A DNA stretch of 64,000 nucleotides from Lepidostoma basale. Taxonomy: Eukaryota > Arthropoda > Insecta > Trichoptera > Lepidostomatidae. Below, one piece after another: positions 22,055-33,287 of the stretch (the first letter of the stretch is position 1; each line of letters opens with the position of its first letter). The notes beneath the pieces were generated by a model. It did not search any database. It was not told the DNA's origin and saw only the letters and a program-made list of their open reading frames with translations. A program made the translations under genes and the position numbers. The DNA lies in NCBI GenBank assembly GCA_022606425.2, contig JAHDVF020000854.1, positions 1-64,000 on the forward strand, in the 5' to 3' direction.

Positions 22055-22659
22055 AGTAATCAATTCCTTCGTCGTGTCCCGACTGGACTACTGCAATAAA
22101 TAAACTCCAGTCTGCATTCAGTGCCGCAGCAAGACTGATAAGGGGTGTGCCAAAGAGTTGTCAAATAACACAGCATCTTAAGGAGCTCCACTGGTTGAAA
22201 TGTCCAGAAAGCATACAATACAAGCTCTGCTGGACGGTCTGGCGTTGCATGGAATGGCACCAGCTTATATATCTGAACTCTGCATCAACGAGAACCTGAA
22301 TGCTAGACAGTCTACATTGCGATCAGCTAAGTCTTCTGCGATCGGTAGATTGACTGTGCCAAAACGCTGTCCAAGCACAAACTTTGGCGACCGAGCTTTC
22401 GCGGTAGCCGGCCCTTCGGCCTGGAACAGTCTTCCTTAAGTGCATTGAGAATCAATCAGAGTTTAGATCGAGATTAAAAACGCACCTTTTCAAATTATCA
22501 TTTCCTGACAGGAAGGGCTGATCGACTTCGTCAGGTGCAGCCCTCATACTAAATATGTTTATATATTTTTTTATCATTATTATTATCTAGTTGACAAAAC
22601 GGAGCATCTTCATCCTTGAGATGAGTAATTCATAAAAATGGCGCTTTATAAATTATCCA

Positions 22660-22690
<31 letters not shown>

Positions 22691-22695
22691 TAAGT
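22055..22695 (+). mobile_element. CR1/L2-type LINE 3' end with (TTA)n tail
   Basis: FVVSRLDYCN, then QSAFSAAARLIRGVPKSCQI and HLKELHWLK open the copy. Then come a frameshift, SIQYKLCW, and in another frame MAPAYISELCINENL, FGDRAFAVAGPSAWNSLP and FRSRLKTHLFKL. These are classical CR1/L2 RT C-terminal blocks. The tail is an eight-unit TTA run at about 22667-22692. Confidence 0.85.
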
Positions 22696-22931
22696 TGTAG
22701 AACCACAGATTTAGCGTTCCTTCAGGACTAATATAATTAAGTACGTTCGTTTGACGTGGCTGATTCAAACGTTGTGTAATCATAATTTCGAGATAACATG
22801 AACAACGCGATTCTGGGATCAAATTTATTTATATAACATACGTCAGTGCGGATATAAAATTGAGAACAGATTATTTCCGAGGCTAACTCGAATGTCAAAA
22901 TATCTTTGTCGCAGTCACTGAAGTTTCGTAT

Positions 22932-23075
22932 ATGCTAGTAACTGATATTAAAAGAAAGGTTGGGACAAGCAACAAAGTGAATGGTGCAATTTTAGTTGTC
23001 ATCGCAAACAAATGCTTTTCCAAAAACCTAAGATGGCAGTGTAAAATGGTGTTATTGTACCGACCCCTAAAAAAT
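22932..23075 (+). mobile_element. LINE-A internal fragment (5' side of the visible region)
   Basis: KVNGAILVVIANKCFSKNLR aligns with the NGALKIVIANKNISKKAKMA block of the 5861 copy. No 3' end is present. Confidence 0.65.
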
Positions 23076-23089
23076 AATATTAAAAAACA

Positions 23090-23454
23090 ACGCATTTTTC
23101 GGAGGATACATCTTCAGGTGTAAAAATATAATAAAAACTAAACAATGAAAGACTACTATAAAAACGCATTTAAAATTCGATACAATAATTCAAATTTAAA
23201 AATTAACCTGTATTTTTTTAACAGTAAGAACTAATTAATAATATAAAATAATAATAATAATACATAATGATAATATAAAAAATAAGAAATTTAGAAAAAT
23301 CATACATTTGAAAAGATTATAAATGATTAATTTGCATTTGATTGTGAATGGGAGCTTGGGAGATTAAATGTAGACAAAGTATTTAGGGAGAAAGGAGTAA
23401 AAGGAGTATATTACCATGGAATTCCACAGTGTTAATGCCTTAGCGTTTCTTCTT
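23090..23454 (-). repeat. Foldback family B arm
   Basis: tttttcggaggatacatctt at 23095 (antisense motif, stem shortened) and the block ggaattccacagtgttaatg at 23418 frame AT-rich sequence shared with 3490-3780. Confidence 0.6.
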
Positions 23455-23850
23455 CTTCTTAAAGTGCCCTGTCAGGTCCCCCCGACGTAAGCGATAACTC
23501 TGGTAAACTCTTCCCTATCCTGCGCTGTCCGGAACAGTTCCTCCACAGTTCCGATTCCCGTCAATTCCCTCACATTGCGCAGCCAAGAGATCTGCCTTCT
23601 CCCTGCCCCCCTGCGGCCCTCTATTTTTCCCTTCAAAATTAGATGCAGCAGGCGATATTTTTCTCCTCGTAGAACCTGACCCAGATATGAAATCTTGCGG
23701 ACTTTGATCAATGTCAGCAGCTCTCTATTTACTCGCGCACGATTCAGGACTTCTGTGTTCGTCACTCTGTCTGTCCATGGGATCCTGAACATTCTTCGGT
23801 GAAGCCACATTTCAAATGCCTCTAACCGATTCATTGAATTCACTTTTAAT
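23455..23850 (-). mobile_element. LINE-G 3' end, long open frame
   Basis: A minus frame of about 130 codons to the stop: MNRLEAFEMWLHRRMFRIPW, then KISYLGQVLRGEKYRLLHLI, GAGRRQISWLRNVRELTGIG and EFTRVIAYVGGT. The catalytic RT motifs are not included. The 3' tail is a short (AAG)n run at 23450-23460. Best copy of LINE-G here. Confidence 0.85.
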
Positions 23851-24024
23851 GTCACGTTTAACAAGTTGTTTATTATTTTCCTAGAATTATAAAAGCTTTA
23901 AAATCCGCCTTGCATTTTTTTCTCAACTAAGTTGTTAAGGTAATATTTAAGACAACATTTTGAATGTATACAAATACTTGTAGACGAACAACTGGATTTC
24001 ACCCATTGCGGGCTATCAATTCAA

Positions 24025-24436
24025 GAATCAATTGTATCTCAATAGAGACGAAGATGCAAATTGGAAACAGAATATGGTTGATCAAGGTGTTAGCAGGACT
24101 TATTATCTGTCATTGGTTGGGTTTAAAAGATTTCACATTGCGTTAAAAAGGTCTTCTGCTTAATGCTTAAAATACAATCTTCATAGTTGGCGTTAGTGTG
24201 TAGATTGAATATACTACCATGTAAAGGGTGGTGTTGGAGATTCACATATAAACAACTTCCTAAATTTGTCAGACATGGTGGTCATAAGGAAAAATAAGGT
24301 GGAATGGGGAATGTTGTATTACATAAAGCGTGCGCTTAACCCAACCAATGACAGGTCATAAGTCCTGTAAACACCTCGATCAACCATATTCTGTTTCCAA
24401 TTTGCATCTTCGTCTCTATTGAGATACAATTGATTC
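24025..24436. mobile_element. MITE-A with long inverted arms
   Basis: gaatcaattgtatctcaata on the left and tattgagatacaattgattc on the right. The arms continue for about 110 bp through aacagaatatggttgatcaa and the tgacaggtcataagtcctgt block. The middle is non-coding. An outer segment at 23965-24024 matches 9893-9950. Confidence 0.8.
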
Positions 24437-24834
24437 GTAATATTTAAGACCTTACCTAACATTTGGCGACTTCCGAGGTGGCAGCCAGCCAGTACACCAG
24501 AAGATAAATATGTTAATCCAATCTCAGACACAGCAGGCACCTTCGTATGTAAATCAATGTGTGTAACGGTAGATTGCCCAAATTTACATCAATTTGCTAT
24601 TCGCCCCTCGCGCCCGAGGTATAACTTGGAGAAAAGTAACTTCGGCGCTCCCATCCATCATCGTCAAATAATCCACGAATTTCCGACATGTTGTACCATT
24701 GATGCCAGACCCGTTATTTGGAAACCTCAAGGCGATGCGAGATTTTGTGTGTTTAAATTAATCATTCTTCATATAATTTAGTTAGCATCCCGACGCGTGG
24801 ATCTCAGTACAGGGAGATTGCTAGCGGATATTTT
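24437..24834. other. No gene recognised
   Basis: 24550-24780 is less AT-rich (cgcccctcgcgcccgaggta) with an open frame of 74 codons that I do not recognise. Confidence 0.4.
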
Positions 24835-25002
24835 AACTATCTGTACAAACCAGAATGTTTCATATAGTATATAGATATAGTATCGAGTACTACGATTACG
24901 TTAATTATGCCCCTATTCAGAAGGCACAGTATACTTGTAATGAGATATTATATCTCTTGTATGGAATGTATTTTTTATAAATCATAGCTTTATAAGGATT
25001 AA
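24835..25002. repeat. Direct repeat D, copy 1
   Basis: From aactatctgtacaaaccaga to ctttataaggattaa; nearly the same sequence recurs from 25384. The two copies flank MITE-M exactly. Confidence 0.8.
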
Positions 25003-25385
25003 TTGAGGGTATTAGTTGCAAACCTGGCAAACTCCATCATCAGATGTTTTGAGTAAATCGCAAAAAACTGATACGCTAATAAAATGCGCTTTTTTGCGTT
25101 AGTATTTTAAAAGTAATCAGCCATGAAAAAATCATCATTATGTTGATAATTAAAGTAAAATAATGATTTTCATTTTGGAGTTTGCCAGCTTTGCAACACT
25201 CAAGTGGAGGTTGCCATGTTTGCAACACACCCTATATTTTAATAGCAAAATTCTTCAGAATGAAACCAAATTTGAAACTGAAAATCAATAAAAATTGTGT
25301 GCAAATGTATTATGAATAAGACCCCATTAATATCTCACTTTTGATTGTTGGTGGAGTTTGCCGGGTTTTCAAATAATACCCTCAA
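25003..25385. mobile_element. MITE-M, copy 1
   Basis: Inverted ends TTGAGGGTATTA and TAATACCCTCAA, then ttgcaaacctggcaaactcc near the left and its inverse with changes near the right. A similar phrase occurs twice more in the middle (gagtttgccagctttgcaac, gaggttgccatgtttgcaac). There is no coding sequence. Copy 2, in the opposite orientation, is at 56571-56956. Confidence 0.8.
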
Positions 25386-25536
25386 CTATCTGTACAAACC
25401 AGAATGTTTTATATTCAAATCATATACGAGTACTACGATTCCGTTAATTATGATCCTATTCAGAAGACACAGTACACTTGTAATGAGATATTATATCTCT
25501 TGTATGGAATGTATTTTTTTTATAAATTATAGCTTT
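25384..25536. repeat. Direct repeat D, copy 2 (interrupted)
   Basis: Matches 24835-24990. It is interrupted by the LINE at 25537-26058 and resumes at 26059 with attacagctttataaggatt. Confidence 0.8.
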
Positions 25537-26058
25537 CTTCTTACTTCTTTTCTTTTTCGATGGCCCTACAGCCCATATCGAGCCTTAGCCTCCAGTATTC
25601 TTCGCCTCCAACTCCTCCTGTCGTCCGCTTCGACCCTCCAATCTCTTAACAATCTTGCTCCATCTCTCCCAACTTCATTCTCCCATCGCAGCCTTGGTCG
25701 TCCAATTGGTCTTCTACCAACTGGGTGCCACTCCAGCAATCTTTTTGGGGTTCGCGATGACGGCATCCTCTGCACGTGACCGGCCCATCTCAGTCTATTT
25801 AGTCTGACCTGTGTGGAGAGACTGGGAGATTTTTAAATATTGTACAGCTCGTCATTATGCCGCACTCTCCAGCCTTCAGCGTCATTCACAGGCCCCAGAA
25901 TTCTGCGCAGCACCCTTTTCTCAAAAGTATCCAGTCGCTCTGCGGATTTCGCTGTCATTGTTCACGCCTCACATCCATAGGTCTCTACTGTTCTGATGAT
26001 TGTTTTATACAGGGTGATTTTGGTTTTCCAGTGTAAGTTTCTTGATTTGAAAAAAAAA
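25537..26058 (-). mobile_element. LINE 3' end with 11-bp target duplication
   Basis: Flanked by attatagcttt (25526-25536) and attacagctttt-like copy (26059-26069), one mismatch. The minus strand encodes HVQRMPSSRTPKRLLEWHPV, then GRRPIGRPRLRWENEVGRDG and RRSWRRRILEAKARYGL-stop. Upstream frames are broken. The tail is an (AAG)n-like run. Confidence 0.85.
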
Positions 26059-26072
26059 ATTACAGCTTTATA

Positions 26073-26395
26073 AGGATTAATTGTATCTCAATCGAGACGA
26101 AGATGTAAAATGTTTTGTGGGAACAGAATATGGTGGTCGGACTTACGACCTGTCATTGGTAGGGTTAAGCGATCGCTTTATGTTGAGCAACATTCCCCAT
26201 TCCGCTCTTCTTACGACCGCCAATCATGTAAATTTTTTGGAAGATGTATATAAGCTACAATGTTGCGTAACACTTCACATTTTTTAGTTCAATCTACACT
26301 AGCACCATCTATTAAGATTGGGTGTAAGCATTAAGCAGAAAATATTTAGTAATTAAAATCCAGTATTTGTCTAAAAGTATGTGTATACATTCAAA
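26073..26395 (+). mobile_element. MITE-A, single arm (palindrome subfamily)
   Basis: ttgtatctcaatcgagacga, then tgtcattggtagggttaagc and a gcgatcgc centre, ending near the tgtatacattca terminal block. Confidence 0.7.
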
Positions 26396-26489
26396 ATGTT
26401 ATGGCTTTATCTTATAAGTGGCAATTCGGCATTTTACTAAAAACAGGGAGTCTTTAAATATCAGTTTGTTTGTCTCAAAAGACATTTTT

Positions 26490-26880
26490 ATGATATATAG
26501 GGTGTTTTTTTAGAGGTTTAATTTTTTAAATGGCTACATTGTTTTTACAGACTGTCAAGTTGACAGTTGATAGTTGATTTGTAGTCAATACGTTTTGCCA
26601 TTTTAACATAAATAGACTGACGTCAGAACAGCGCTTGCAAATTGTGCAAATTTATTTTGAAAATCATGGTTCGATTCGCCAAACTTATCGTGCACTACGT
26701 CGTTTTACGCTCGACATAATCGTTCATCCGAGCAAGTTATACGGAAGACCATGAATCGTTTTCGCACCACGTACACTCTAGTGGATAATACGCATCCACA
26801 AAGACGACAATTGTCGAAATTGGACTTCACGATTGCGCTTCATTCGAGCTAGCCGTAGCGCCCTTTCAATTCAATTGAAC
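26490..26880 (+). pseudogene. Tc1/mariner-like transposase N-terminal fragment
   Basis: In one frame from about 26615 the plus strand reads LTSEQRLQIVQIYFENHGSI followed by RQTYRALRRF. This matches the N-terminal helix-turn-helix segment (often labelled DUF4817) of insect Tc1/mariner-related elements. The left end is agggtgtttttttagaggtt. The catalytic part is absent. Confidence 0.65.
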
Positions 26881-26954
26881 AGTTTTTATTTAAACAGTTT
26901 TATCAATTTTTACAGTAATAATGTTGAAGTATCAAATAGTGTTTCGGCCAAAAC

Positions 26955-27215
26955 AATGGACTAGACAAGATACTCTCTAGAGTCAAGGGTATTTGTGTGC
27001 TAAGGGGAGAAAAATACAACGTCTTCGACTGATATTAATGGGTCGAGTAGAGGGTCGTCGGGGAGTTGATAGAAAGTAGCTGTCCTGGCTGCGGAACATG
27101 ACCAATGACCAAAGTCCAGAACATGTTCCAAGTGGCGCAGGACAGAGATGCATTTGTTATAATGATCGCTAGCGTTGCGGGGACCTAACACAGCACCGAA
27201 AGAAGAAGAGGATAT
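26955..27215 (+). mobile_element. LINE-G 3' end joined to a LINE-C scrap
   Basis: 26962-26996 (gacaagatactctctagagt) matches LINE-C. It passes at once into LINE-G (gtgctaaggggagaaaaata), which runs to the aaagaagaagagg tail. The LINE-G frame is broken. Confidence 0.65.
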
Positions 27216-27640
27216 TAAGAAACAGTGTGGTGGTCTATTATTTCTGTGAACCACATACAAGAATAACGTACATTTTATTGCCTCATAAACATCCTGTATC
27301 TGTTTTGTAAATCAAATACATTTTCTTACCAGCATCCATGTTCCCACTTGTATCGTATGCGATACACGCTCATGTGCGCATCTCAAGTGTGATACTGGAA
27401 CACACAAAGTGTCAAAGATGTGCTTTTATCAAATTTATCTTCATTACGTTATATCGTATTTCATGTACCCACTTCGGACGCACACATCTAAATGTTCTGG
27501 AGGTTTCGCTCTGTTTTTCTTTTATAATAAATGTTACAAATTTACAAAGACGGCTAAAAAACATTTCATATAATATTATTATTGCTGTTTTATGGTTACC
27601 TATACATATGTTACACGTGCAACTCTGTCGATAACTAACT
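27216..27640. other. No gene recognised
   Basis: An open frame of 98 codons at 27338-27634 has no recognisable domain or repeat match; I treat it as chance. Confidence 0.4.
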
Positions 27641-27772
27641 AACTAACTAACTAACCATCACGCCATTTCTCCGGAGGGGTAGAGAGGATGGATCGCCACA
27701 ATGGCCTGTCCTGGCATACCTCTCGGGATTCCTCTACATTCACACATCGTACCATGCACATATTACATTACT
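27638..27772 (-). mobile_element. LINE-A 3' end with tail
   Basis: aactaactaactaaccatca then gccatttctccggaggggta; only the last 130 bp are kept. Confidence 0.75.
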
Positions 27773-28529
27773 AATGTTTCACTATTTACAAGGATTTTTG
27801 CCCTTCGCAAATTAAAATTTATGTTTGTAACTGCTTTGACCTATTGTTTTGTATCGAGGCATAAAAGTTAATGTATTTTTGGCATTTATTCCATACCATC
27901 ATAAACACCGTGAGACAGATCTTTTGTTAAAAAATTTCATTGTTTAGGTTATTTTTTCTACTTGGGTGTCAATAGCCATTTGTTTTTGTCTTAAAATATG
28001 AACCGTTCCTTACACTATCAATCGCTTTACAGTAATAAATTGCCATCAACCCAAAACTTCCAATCAAAAATTCATTTTCAAAATTTAAACCTCGTTATCC
28101 ATTTTGTTATAATTTTGGTTAGTTTATATCGTTCTCCCGATGATAAAGGTGTAAAGCCTTCACAACATGTCGAGGAAAATATACTCAAAAGTGTAAAAAT
28201 CAGTGTTAAATTCATAAAAAAATCGTAATTGTGGAATTCCCATGTTAACGCCGAAAGTTTTATCAAAATTAAAATGAAATGATTATTTGCGATTGGTTTG
28301 TAAATAATGATTAAAATCTTATATTTAAATAATCTCTGGGCTGAAGGAAAATATTTCCTACATAATGTTATCCATGTTCCTGTAGATACAGATTAGTTAA
28401 GGTTATATACATAAAATTACCATATTTGGCGATGGAAGATTAAATAATGTACAAGAATTAAACCAAGGGGTTATATTTATATGCATTTATATCTCTCCAT
28501 TGAAATCAGTATTATTTAACAAAATATAT
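27773..28529. repeat. AT-rich DNA with foldback family D element
   Basis: The motif at 28137-28171 (plus) reads CCGATGA, T, AAAGG-loop-CCTTC, then ACAACATGTC, so GAAA has become CACA. The conserved block tggaattcccatgttaacgc (antisense) is at 28231-28252. Confidence 0.55.
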
Positions 28530-28622
28530 AGTGAATGGTGCACTCAAAGTTGTCACCGCAAACAAAAGCTTTTCCAAAAAAGCTAAAATGGCAGCGCACA
28601 ATGGTGTTCTTGTATGGAAGTG
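28530..28622 (+). mobile_element. LINE-A internal fragment
   Basis: agtgaatggtgcactcaaag through aaaatggcagcgcacaatgg matches the upstream LINE-A block at 22960-23060. Confidence 0.65.
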
Positions 28623-29817
28623 CATTTCCTTATGTAAGGAAGTGAAGTTAAGGCATTATCATTTGATAGACAGGCGACACATCGCATGCTTAATAATAAA
28701 TTGACCGATTATGGTTTAGGTCATAATTGAGTCAACATTAGACAGAGGCTTGTGTTAACGCTATCCATCGTTTCGCGTTAAAATCAAAATAAGTCAAAAT
28801 TCTGCCAATTGACATCCATTACACTACGAGTATATCGGTATTTTTCATTCGTACGTGTTTTTCACCTGTTTTTTGTTAAAACACCGACTCATGTCCGATT
28901 GAGCAAAACTGTTTTTTTTTTTTAGTAAAACCAGTGTTCTATTAAGCGTGCGACATGTTATCACCATTCAATACAAAAAAGCTTCTAAAAACCAGAAGTT
29001 TCCATTCGTATTGATAATTTGATATGGGGTTTTCATTTTTGTTCAATAAACAAAAATAGAACTGAATGTACATTATTCAGATTTATTTTGTTATTTTCAC
29101 ATCAAGAGTATATCAGTAAAATGAATCAAGAAGTCATCATCGCATTTTACAAACTCCACAATAATCAAATTTTATTTGTTATACTTAGTCGACGAAATAT
29201 CATCCCCAATACAAATTTATTATTGCAAAACAGGAAATATTGGTAAGATAAAAAATATTCGGCCAGTTTTACCATCAGATGAAGCAAGGAATGTGATTTA
29301 TTGCCGCCGCCTCGAATGTTTTTCGCATCTATAAATAAAAGTGTTTTCACAATACATAACGCCAAATATTGTATTTACATGTTTATTGAATTCTCGATAC
29401 AGACACAATGTTGACACCGTTGTTTTGTTCCGGTGGAAAAATGTATTTCAAACCAAATTCAGAAACTAAGTTACATAAGAAACACTTTCGATACAAATTG
29501 TATCGAATATGATACATTTTATACTGTTGCATAGGCAACGTGAAAAACTAAAAGAAACTGATTTTTAATACAATATTCTTATTCTTCAACCTGCTGTCTA
29601 TTTTTTGAGGATGTTGGTCATTCGACAGCGGAAATATCGAGGTGAATAGGGTTGAGATGGGCAGCTTTCGGCAAACTAAAACTCTATGTTCCCGTTATCT
29701 CGAACCCCTACCCCCTCAATCACCCCCGCCACCAATCACTCATAATCCCCCCCACCTCTATCAGTACAGACAATTGTTATATGTTATATTAATGCTAAGT
29801 TTAGTTTATATTTAAAC
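28623..29817. other. No gene recognised
   Basis: AT-rich. A pyrimidine-rich strip at 29700-29760 (acccctaccccctcaatcac) is unusual in composition. Confidence 0.4.
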
Positions 29818-29854
29818 CTGTAGATGGAAGCATCTGTCGCTTCCGAAACTAGTC
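29818..29854 (+). repeat. Hammerhead-like motif (GAAACTAGTC family)
   Basis: CTGTAGA, T, stem II GGAAG/CTTCC, GAAA, palindrome ACTAGT, then C. The core has T where A6 is expected, so this copy should be inactive. Confidence 0.5.
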
Positions 29855-29964
29855 GTATAAAATATAAAACTCAAGTGGTGAAAAACAAGTGTTTCATTTA
29901 CAATTAAAACTAAAACACATTTTTGAAAACAAAGAAACTCCAATATGTCTAAAGAGAAAAGTCT

Positions 29965-30412
29965 ATGATTCACGCATACTGTCGTTGATGACTTATGGGA
30001 TGGATACTATGACCGAAATGTAGAGAGATTAAGAGTCACGCAGCGTTCCATGGAAAGACATATGCTCGGCGTCAGTCTCCGAGATAAAATCAGAAATGAG
30101 GAGATTAGACGCCGAACAAAATTAACGGACATCATGGAACGACTAGCGAGACTGAAGTGGCAATGGGCGGGTTATGTGGCGAGACAAAGTGAGGATAGAT
30201 GGACCCAGAAAATAAAAAGGTGGATACCATGGGAAAATAGCAGAAGCGTCGGCAGGCCGCAAAAAAGGTGGGCCGACGACATTGCTGCCGTGGGGGGGGG
30301 GGGGACGTGGCTGCGGCTGGCAGAAAATAGAGACGAGTGGAAAGGAAGGGAAGAGGCCTATGTCTAGCAGTGGACAGATGAAGGCTGACGAAGAATAAGA
30401 AGAAGAAGTTGG
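29965..30412 (+). mobile_element. LINE-R 3' end
   Basis: MERHMLGVSLRDKIRNEEIR, then KLTDIMERLARLKWQWAGYV, ARQSEDRWTQKIKRWIPW and VGRPQKRWADDIAAVGG. A G homopolymer at 30294-30304 sits in a conserved-looking W-RLAENRDEWK region. The frame stops at AYV and a (GAA)n tail follows. Related copies are at 40855, 54880 and 60455. Confidence 0.85.
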
Positions 30413-30895
30413 TCATTCGACAGCATATATTGTTTTAGCCAGAACATATGTGAGGATAGTTTCTACACAGGTCTACCTTCGGAATGGCCCTGATATTCAA
30501 ACAATTATGAATATGGAGTTAATAAAATTATATTTTAAGCCATCGATTCGCTAAACTTTCTCTTGCTAGAAGTATTACGAAAGTCTGCTAACAGATGCTT
30601 ATAATGTAGAAATACATTGTAATGTTCTCAATAATTCTAGTGCTATTTGCAGAAACTCGATTTTTTGTTAATTCGATCTTCACTTGTATGAGTAATAAAA
30701 ATATCCATAAATTGTATGTTCTTATTTCGCAGGAGTCAAATAGCTCATTAAATGTATATAATATTTATACCAATGAAAACATCTGTTTTCTAGAAGTTTT
30801 ATTGTAATGTATGTAAATGACATGTTTTGCCTGTCTCAGGCAATATAATTAAACAAATAGTCCATTGTTTTGGCCGAAACACTATGATACTTTAA
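30413..30895. other. AT-rich with foldback ends
   Basis: 30770-30835 (ttctagaagttttattgtaa, catgttttgcctgtctcagg) is a family G arm. 30855-30890 (tccattgttttggccgaaac) is another foldback end. No gene was seen. Confidence 0.5.
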
Positions 30896-30898
30896 CAT

Positions 30899-31096
30899 GA
30901 TAAACTGTTAAATTGAAAACTTTGTTTTATGTATCACAATTGTATTTTTAGTTTACGCGACAGCTGTTTCGTCAATCTATGTTGACATCATCATAACACC
31001 TGATGATTTCAACATAGGTTGACGAAACAGCTATTGCGTAAAATAAAAATACAATTGTGATACATAAAACAAAGTTTTTAAATTTAACAGTTTATA
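30899..31096. repeat. Foldback family E with two head-to-head hammerhead-like motifs
   Basis: Long arms (tgtatcacaattgtattttt and its inverse, extending to ttaacagttta) surround motifs at 30959-30994 (minus) and 31000-31035 (plus). The plus motif reads CTGATGA, T, TCAAC-loop-GTTGA, C, GAAA, CAGC. The minus motif keeps GAAACAGCTGTC but has ATGATGA. The second family E element is at 58296-58516. Confidence 0.75.
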
Positions 31097-31104
31097 TTTT
31101 TTAA

Positions 31105-31612
31105 TTGTATCTCAATAGAGACGAAGACGCAAACTTGAAACTGAACATGGATGATCAAGGTGTTTACAAGACTTATGACCTGTCATTGTCATGGTCAAAT
31201 TCTTTGGCATATAGAATGGAATAATACTCCTGGCGGCTTCTAACAATATGTTTGGCGACAGCCTTCGCATTGTGTTAATAAGGTAGTTTGTTAAATGCCG
31301 AAAATCATTCTCCATAGATGGCGTTAGTGGGTCGGTTGTATAGGTTAATCTTGAAAAATTCACAAGTGCAACCAAATCTACATAGATGGCTGATTGAAAC
31401 TGACACGTGAAGATAGATATGGATTTTGAAGTATATATACATCTTCCAAAAATTTGTCATGCATGATCACAATAACAAAAGTGGAATGGGGAATGTAGTA
31501 ATTACATAAAGCGTGCGCTTAACCCAACCAATGACAGGTCATAAGTCCTGTAAACACCTTGATCATCCATGTTCAGTTTCCAGTTTGCGTCTTCGTCTCT
31601 ATTGAGATACAA
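31105..31612. mobile_element. MITE-A, complete inverted-repeat element
   Basis: Arms of about 100 bp begin TTGTATCTCAATAGAGACGA on both ends. TTAA is present immediately outside each end (31101-31104 and 31613-31616), consistent with a piggyBac-type TTAA target. The centre is non-coding. Confidence 0.8.
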
Positions 31613-31639
31613 TTAAAATTTAAATTAACCACCCTTTGG

Positions 31640-32559
31640 TGTAAATCCAGGATTTCGTATACAGGTATAAGTATACATTCACAAATATTTGTTTAACAGT
31701 TTATAATAAAACATACGTTTTCATTCGTATTAATTATTTAAAGTGGGGTTTTACATCATTCTTCAAGAAACAATCAATATGATGTGTTTTTAAAATTAAT
31801 TAATTACCAGAGTTTCTCAAATTTATATGACACAACCCACTGTCATTTTCGATTTGATTGATTTTCAACAATAACATTATGTTATAAATAATTGTTTTGT
31901 ACGTTACTTTGGAATTATTGAACATATGAGAATGTCTTTTAGTGGTAATTTTCAGGGCACTATGTTTTTTGTAATTTATATTATATTATTAAAAAAAACA
32001 TCTCTTCCAGATATCTGTTACCCCAACGAACAAAAGAGACTTTAAAAATACAGCGCACAACTCCCCGCTGTCATATTACTAAGGAAAGTTTCAAGGGGAG
32101 ATCTCTCCGCTCGTTCTTCTTTTCTTATTTCTACTTCACTAGCTCACAGCATTCTTCACAGCGCTGACCATCCAGCGAAGAGACATAATACTTTAGTTAG
32201 GTGACGTTTTAACGAGCTTTCAAAAGCTTCGCGAAAGCTCTCGAGACTAGGTGCAATACACGACGGCAGAGATTTCTCACTTGAAATAAATTGTTTGCTC
32301 TAGGAGCTTATATACCTCAAACATAAAATACATATATATCTAGGAAACATTATGTTATTGGAAATCGTAAATAAATACACATTACTATAAGATATTAAAA
32401 TACTAAAAAAAATCAACATGTTCCCTTTAACTACAGAGGATCAATGAGCCATTTTTTTCATTTCATGCCAGAGTTGCCGTACAAAATCATTAAAAAATAT
32501 ATATATTCACGAAGTTTTGTCTTTTCGACAACACGGTATTCGTATTGGATCTTTTTATT
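31640..32559. other. No gene recognised
   Basis: AT-rich, with a unique less AT-rich part at 32010-32270. The latter includes an inverted repeat (gagctttc...gaaagctc, about 32213-32253). Confidence 0.4.
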
Positions 32560-33085
32560 AACTAACACATCACGCCGTACCTCCAAAGAGGTAGTTAAAA
32601 ACAATGGACCGCCACACTATTATTCCTGAACATACTTCTCTCGCTTTTTTAACATTTATATATACAAAGATTTTACACATATTTGTTTACAAGATCTAAT
32701 TTCTACTGCATTTATTCTATAAGGTGGATCAAGAATTAAACCATTATTTTAGAGTACCTCATTAAAAGTTATTAAACCTTTTTTATATTATATAAAATTA
32801 CAAAATATAATTGCCATCATAATTGAAAACCTCTTCCCATCTATTTAATAAATTTTCAATACCATTTTTATAAAAATCTAGTGGTTTTGAATTAATATAT
32901 CGGATGAGGTGATTTTCAACATTGACTACATTTTGGATTTTTTTTTATCTTTTAAGGAGTCTTCCTCGACTTCGTACTCCATTCACATTATTAACTTTTA
33001 GTTTATTTACCATCCTTAATTCATCCATGAGTTCCATGTTTCCAAACCATAGTAATGATTATTTTATGATTTTGGCATAAACTTT
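32560..33085 (-). mobile_element. LINE-A 3' portion, interrupted
   Basis: The 3' end is at 32568 (catcacgccgtacctccaaa). Further LINE-A pieces at 32695-32720 and 32955-33085 (gtcttcctcgacttcgtact) are split by AT-rich sequence. Very diverged. Confidence 0.6.
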
Positions 33086-33094
33086 TAGAAACTG

Positions 33095-33210
33095 ACGTTT
33101 TCATTCATATTTGTTATAACGTGTGGAGTTTTACGTCAGTTTTCAAGTAACAATAAAGATAATTTTATTTCATTACAAAATTCGTCATTCAATCAATCGG
33201 GATTAAACAA
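33095..33210. repeat. Foldback family G arm
   Basis: gacgttttcattcatatttg, then gtggagttttacgtcagttt, as in the 52790 copy. Confidence 0.5.
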
Positions 33211-33287
33211 TTTATAAAATTCACTGAAAATATTATAAAACTTCTATAAGTGATTATACGTATTATTTATTTAATATGGAGTTTTAA

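Noticed and set aside
24557..24781. 74-codon plus-strand frame as an exon
   Set aside because: No domain recognised and no clear splice sites; left as unknown unique sequence.
25345..25779. 144-codon plus-strand frame as a gene
   Set aside because: It runs antisense over the LINE at 25537-26058 and across MITE-M and repeat D; it is a shadow.
27638..27660. Telomeric repeat (TTAGG)n
   Set aside because: The repeated unit is TTAG/CTAA, four bases, and always sits at LINE-A or SINE-B 3' ends, so it is a retroelement tail.
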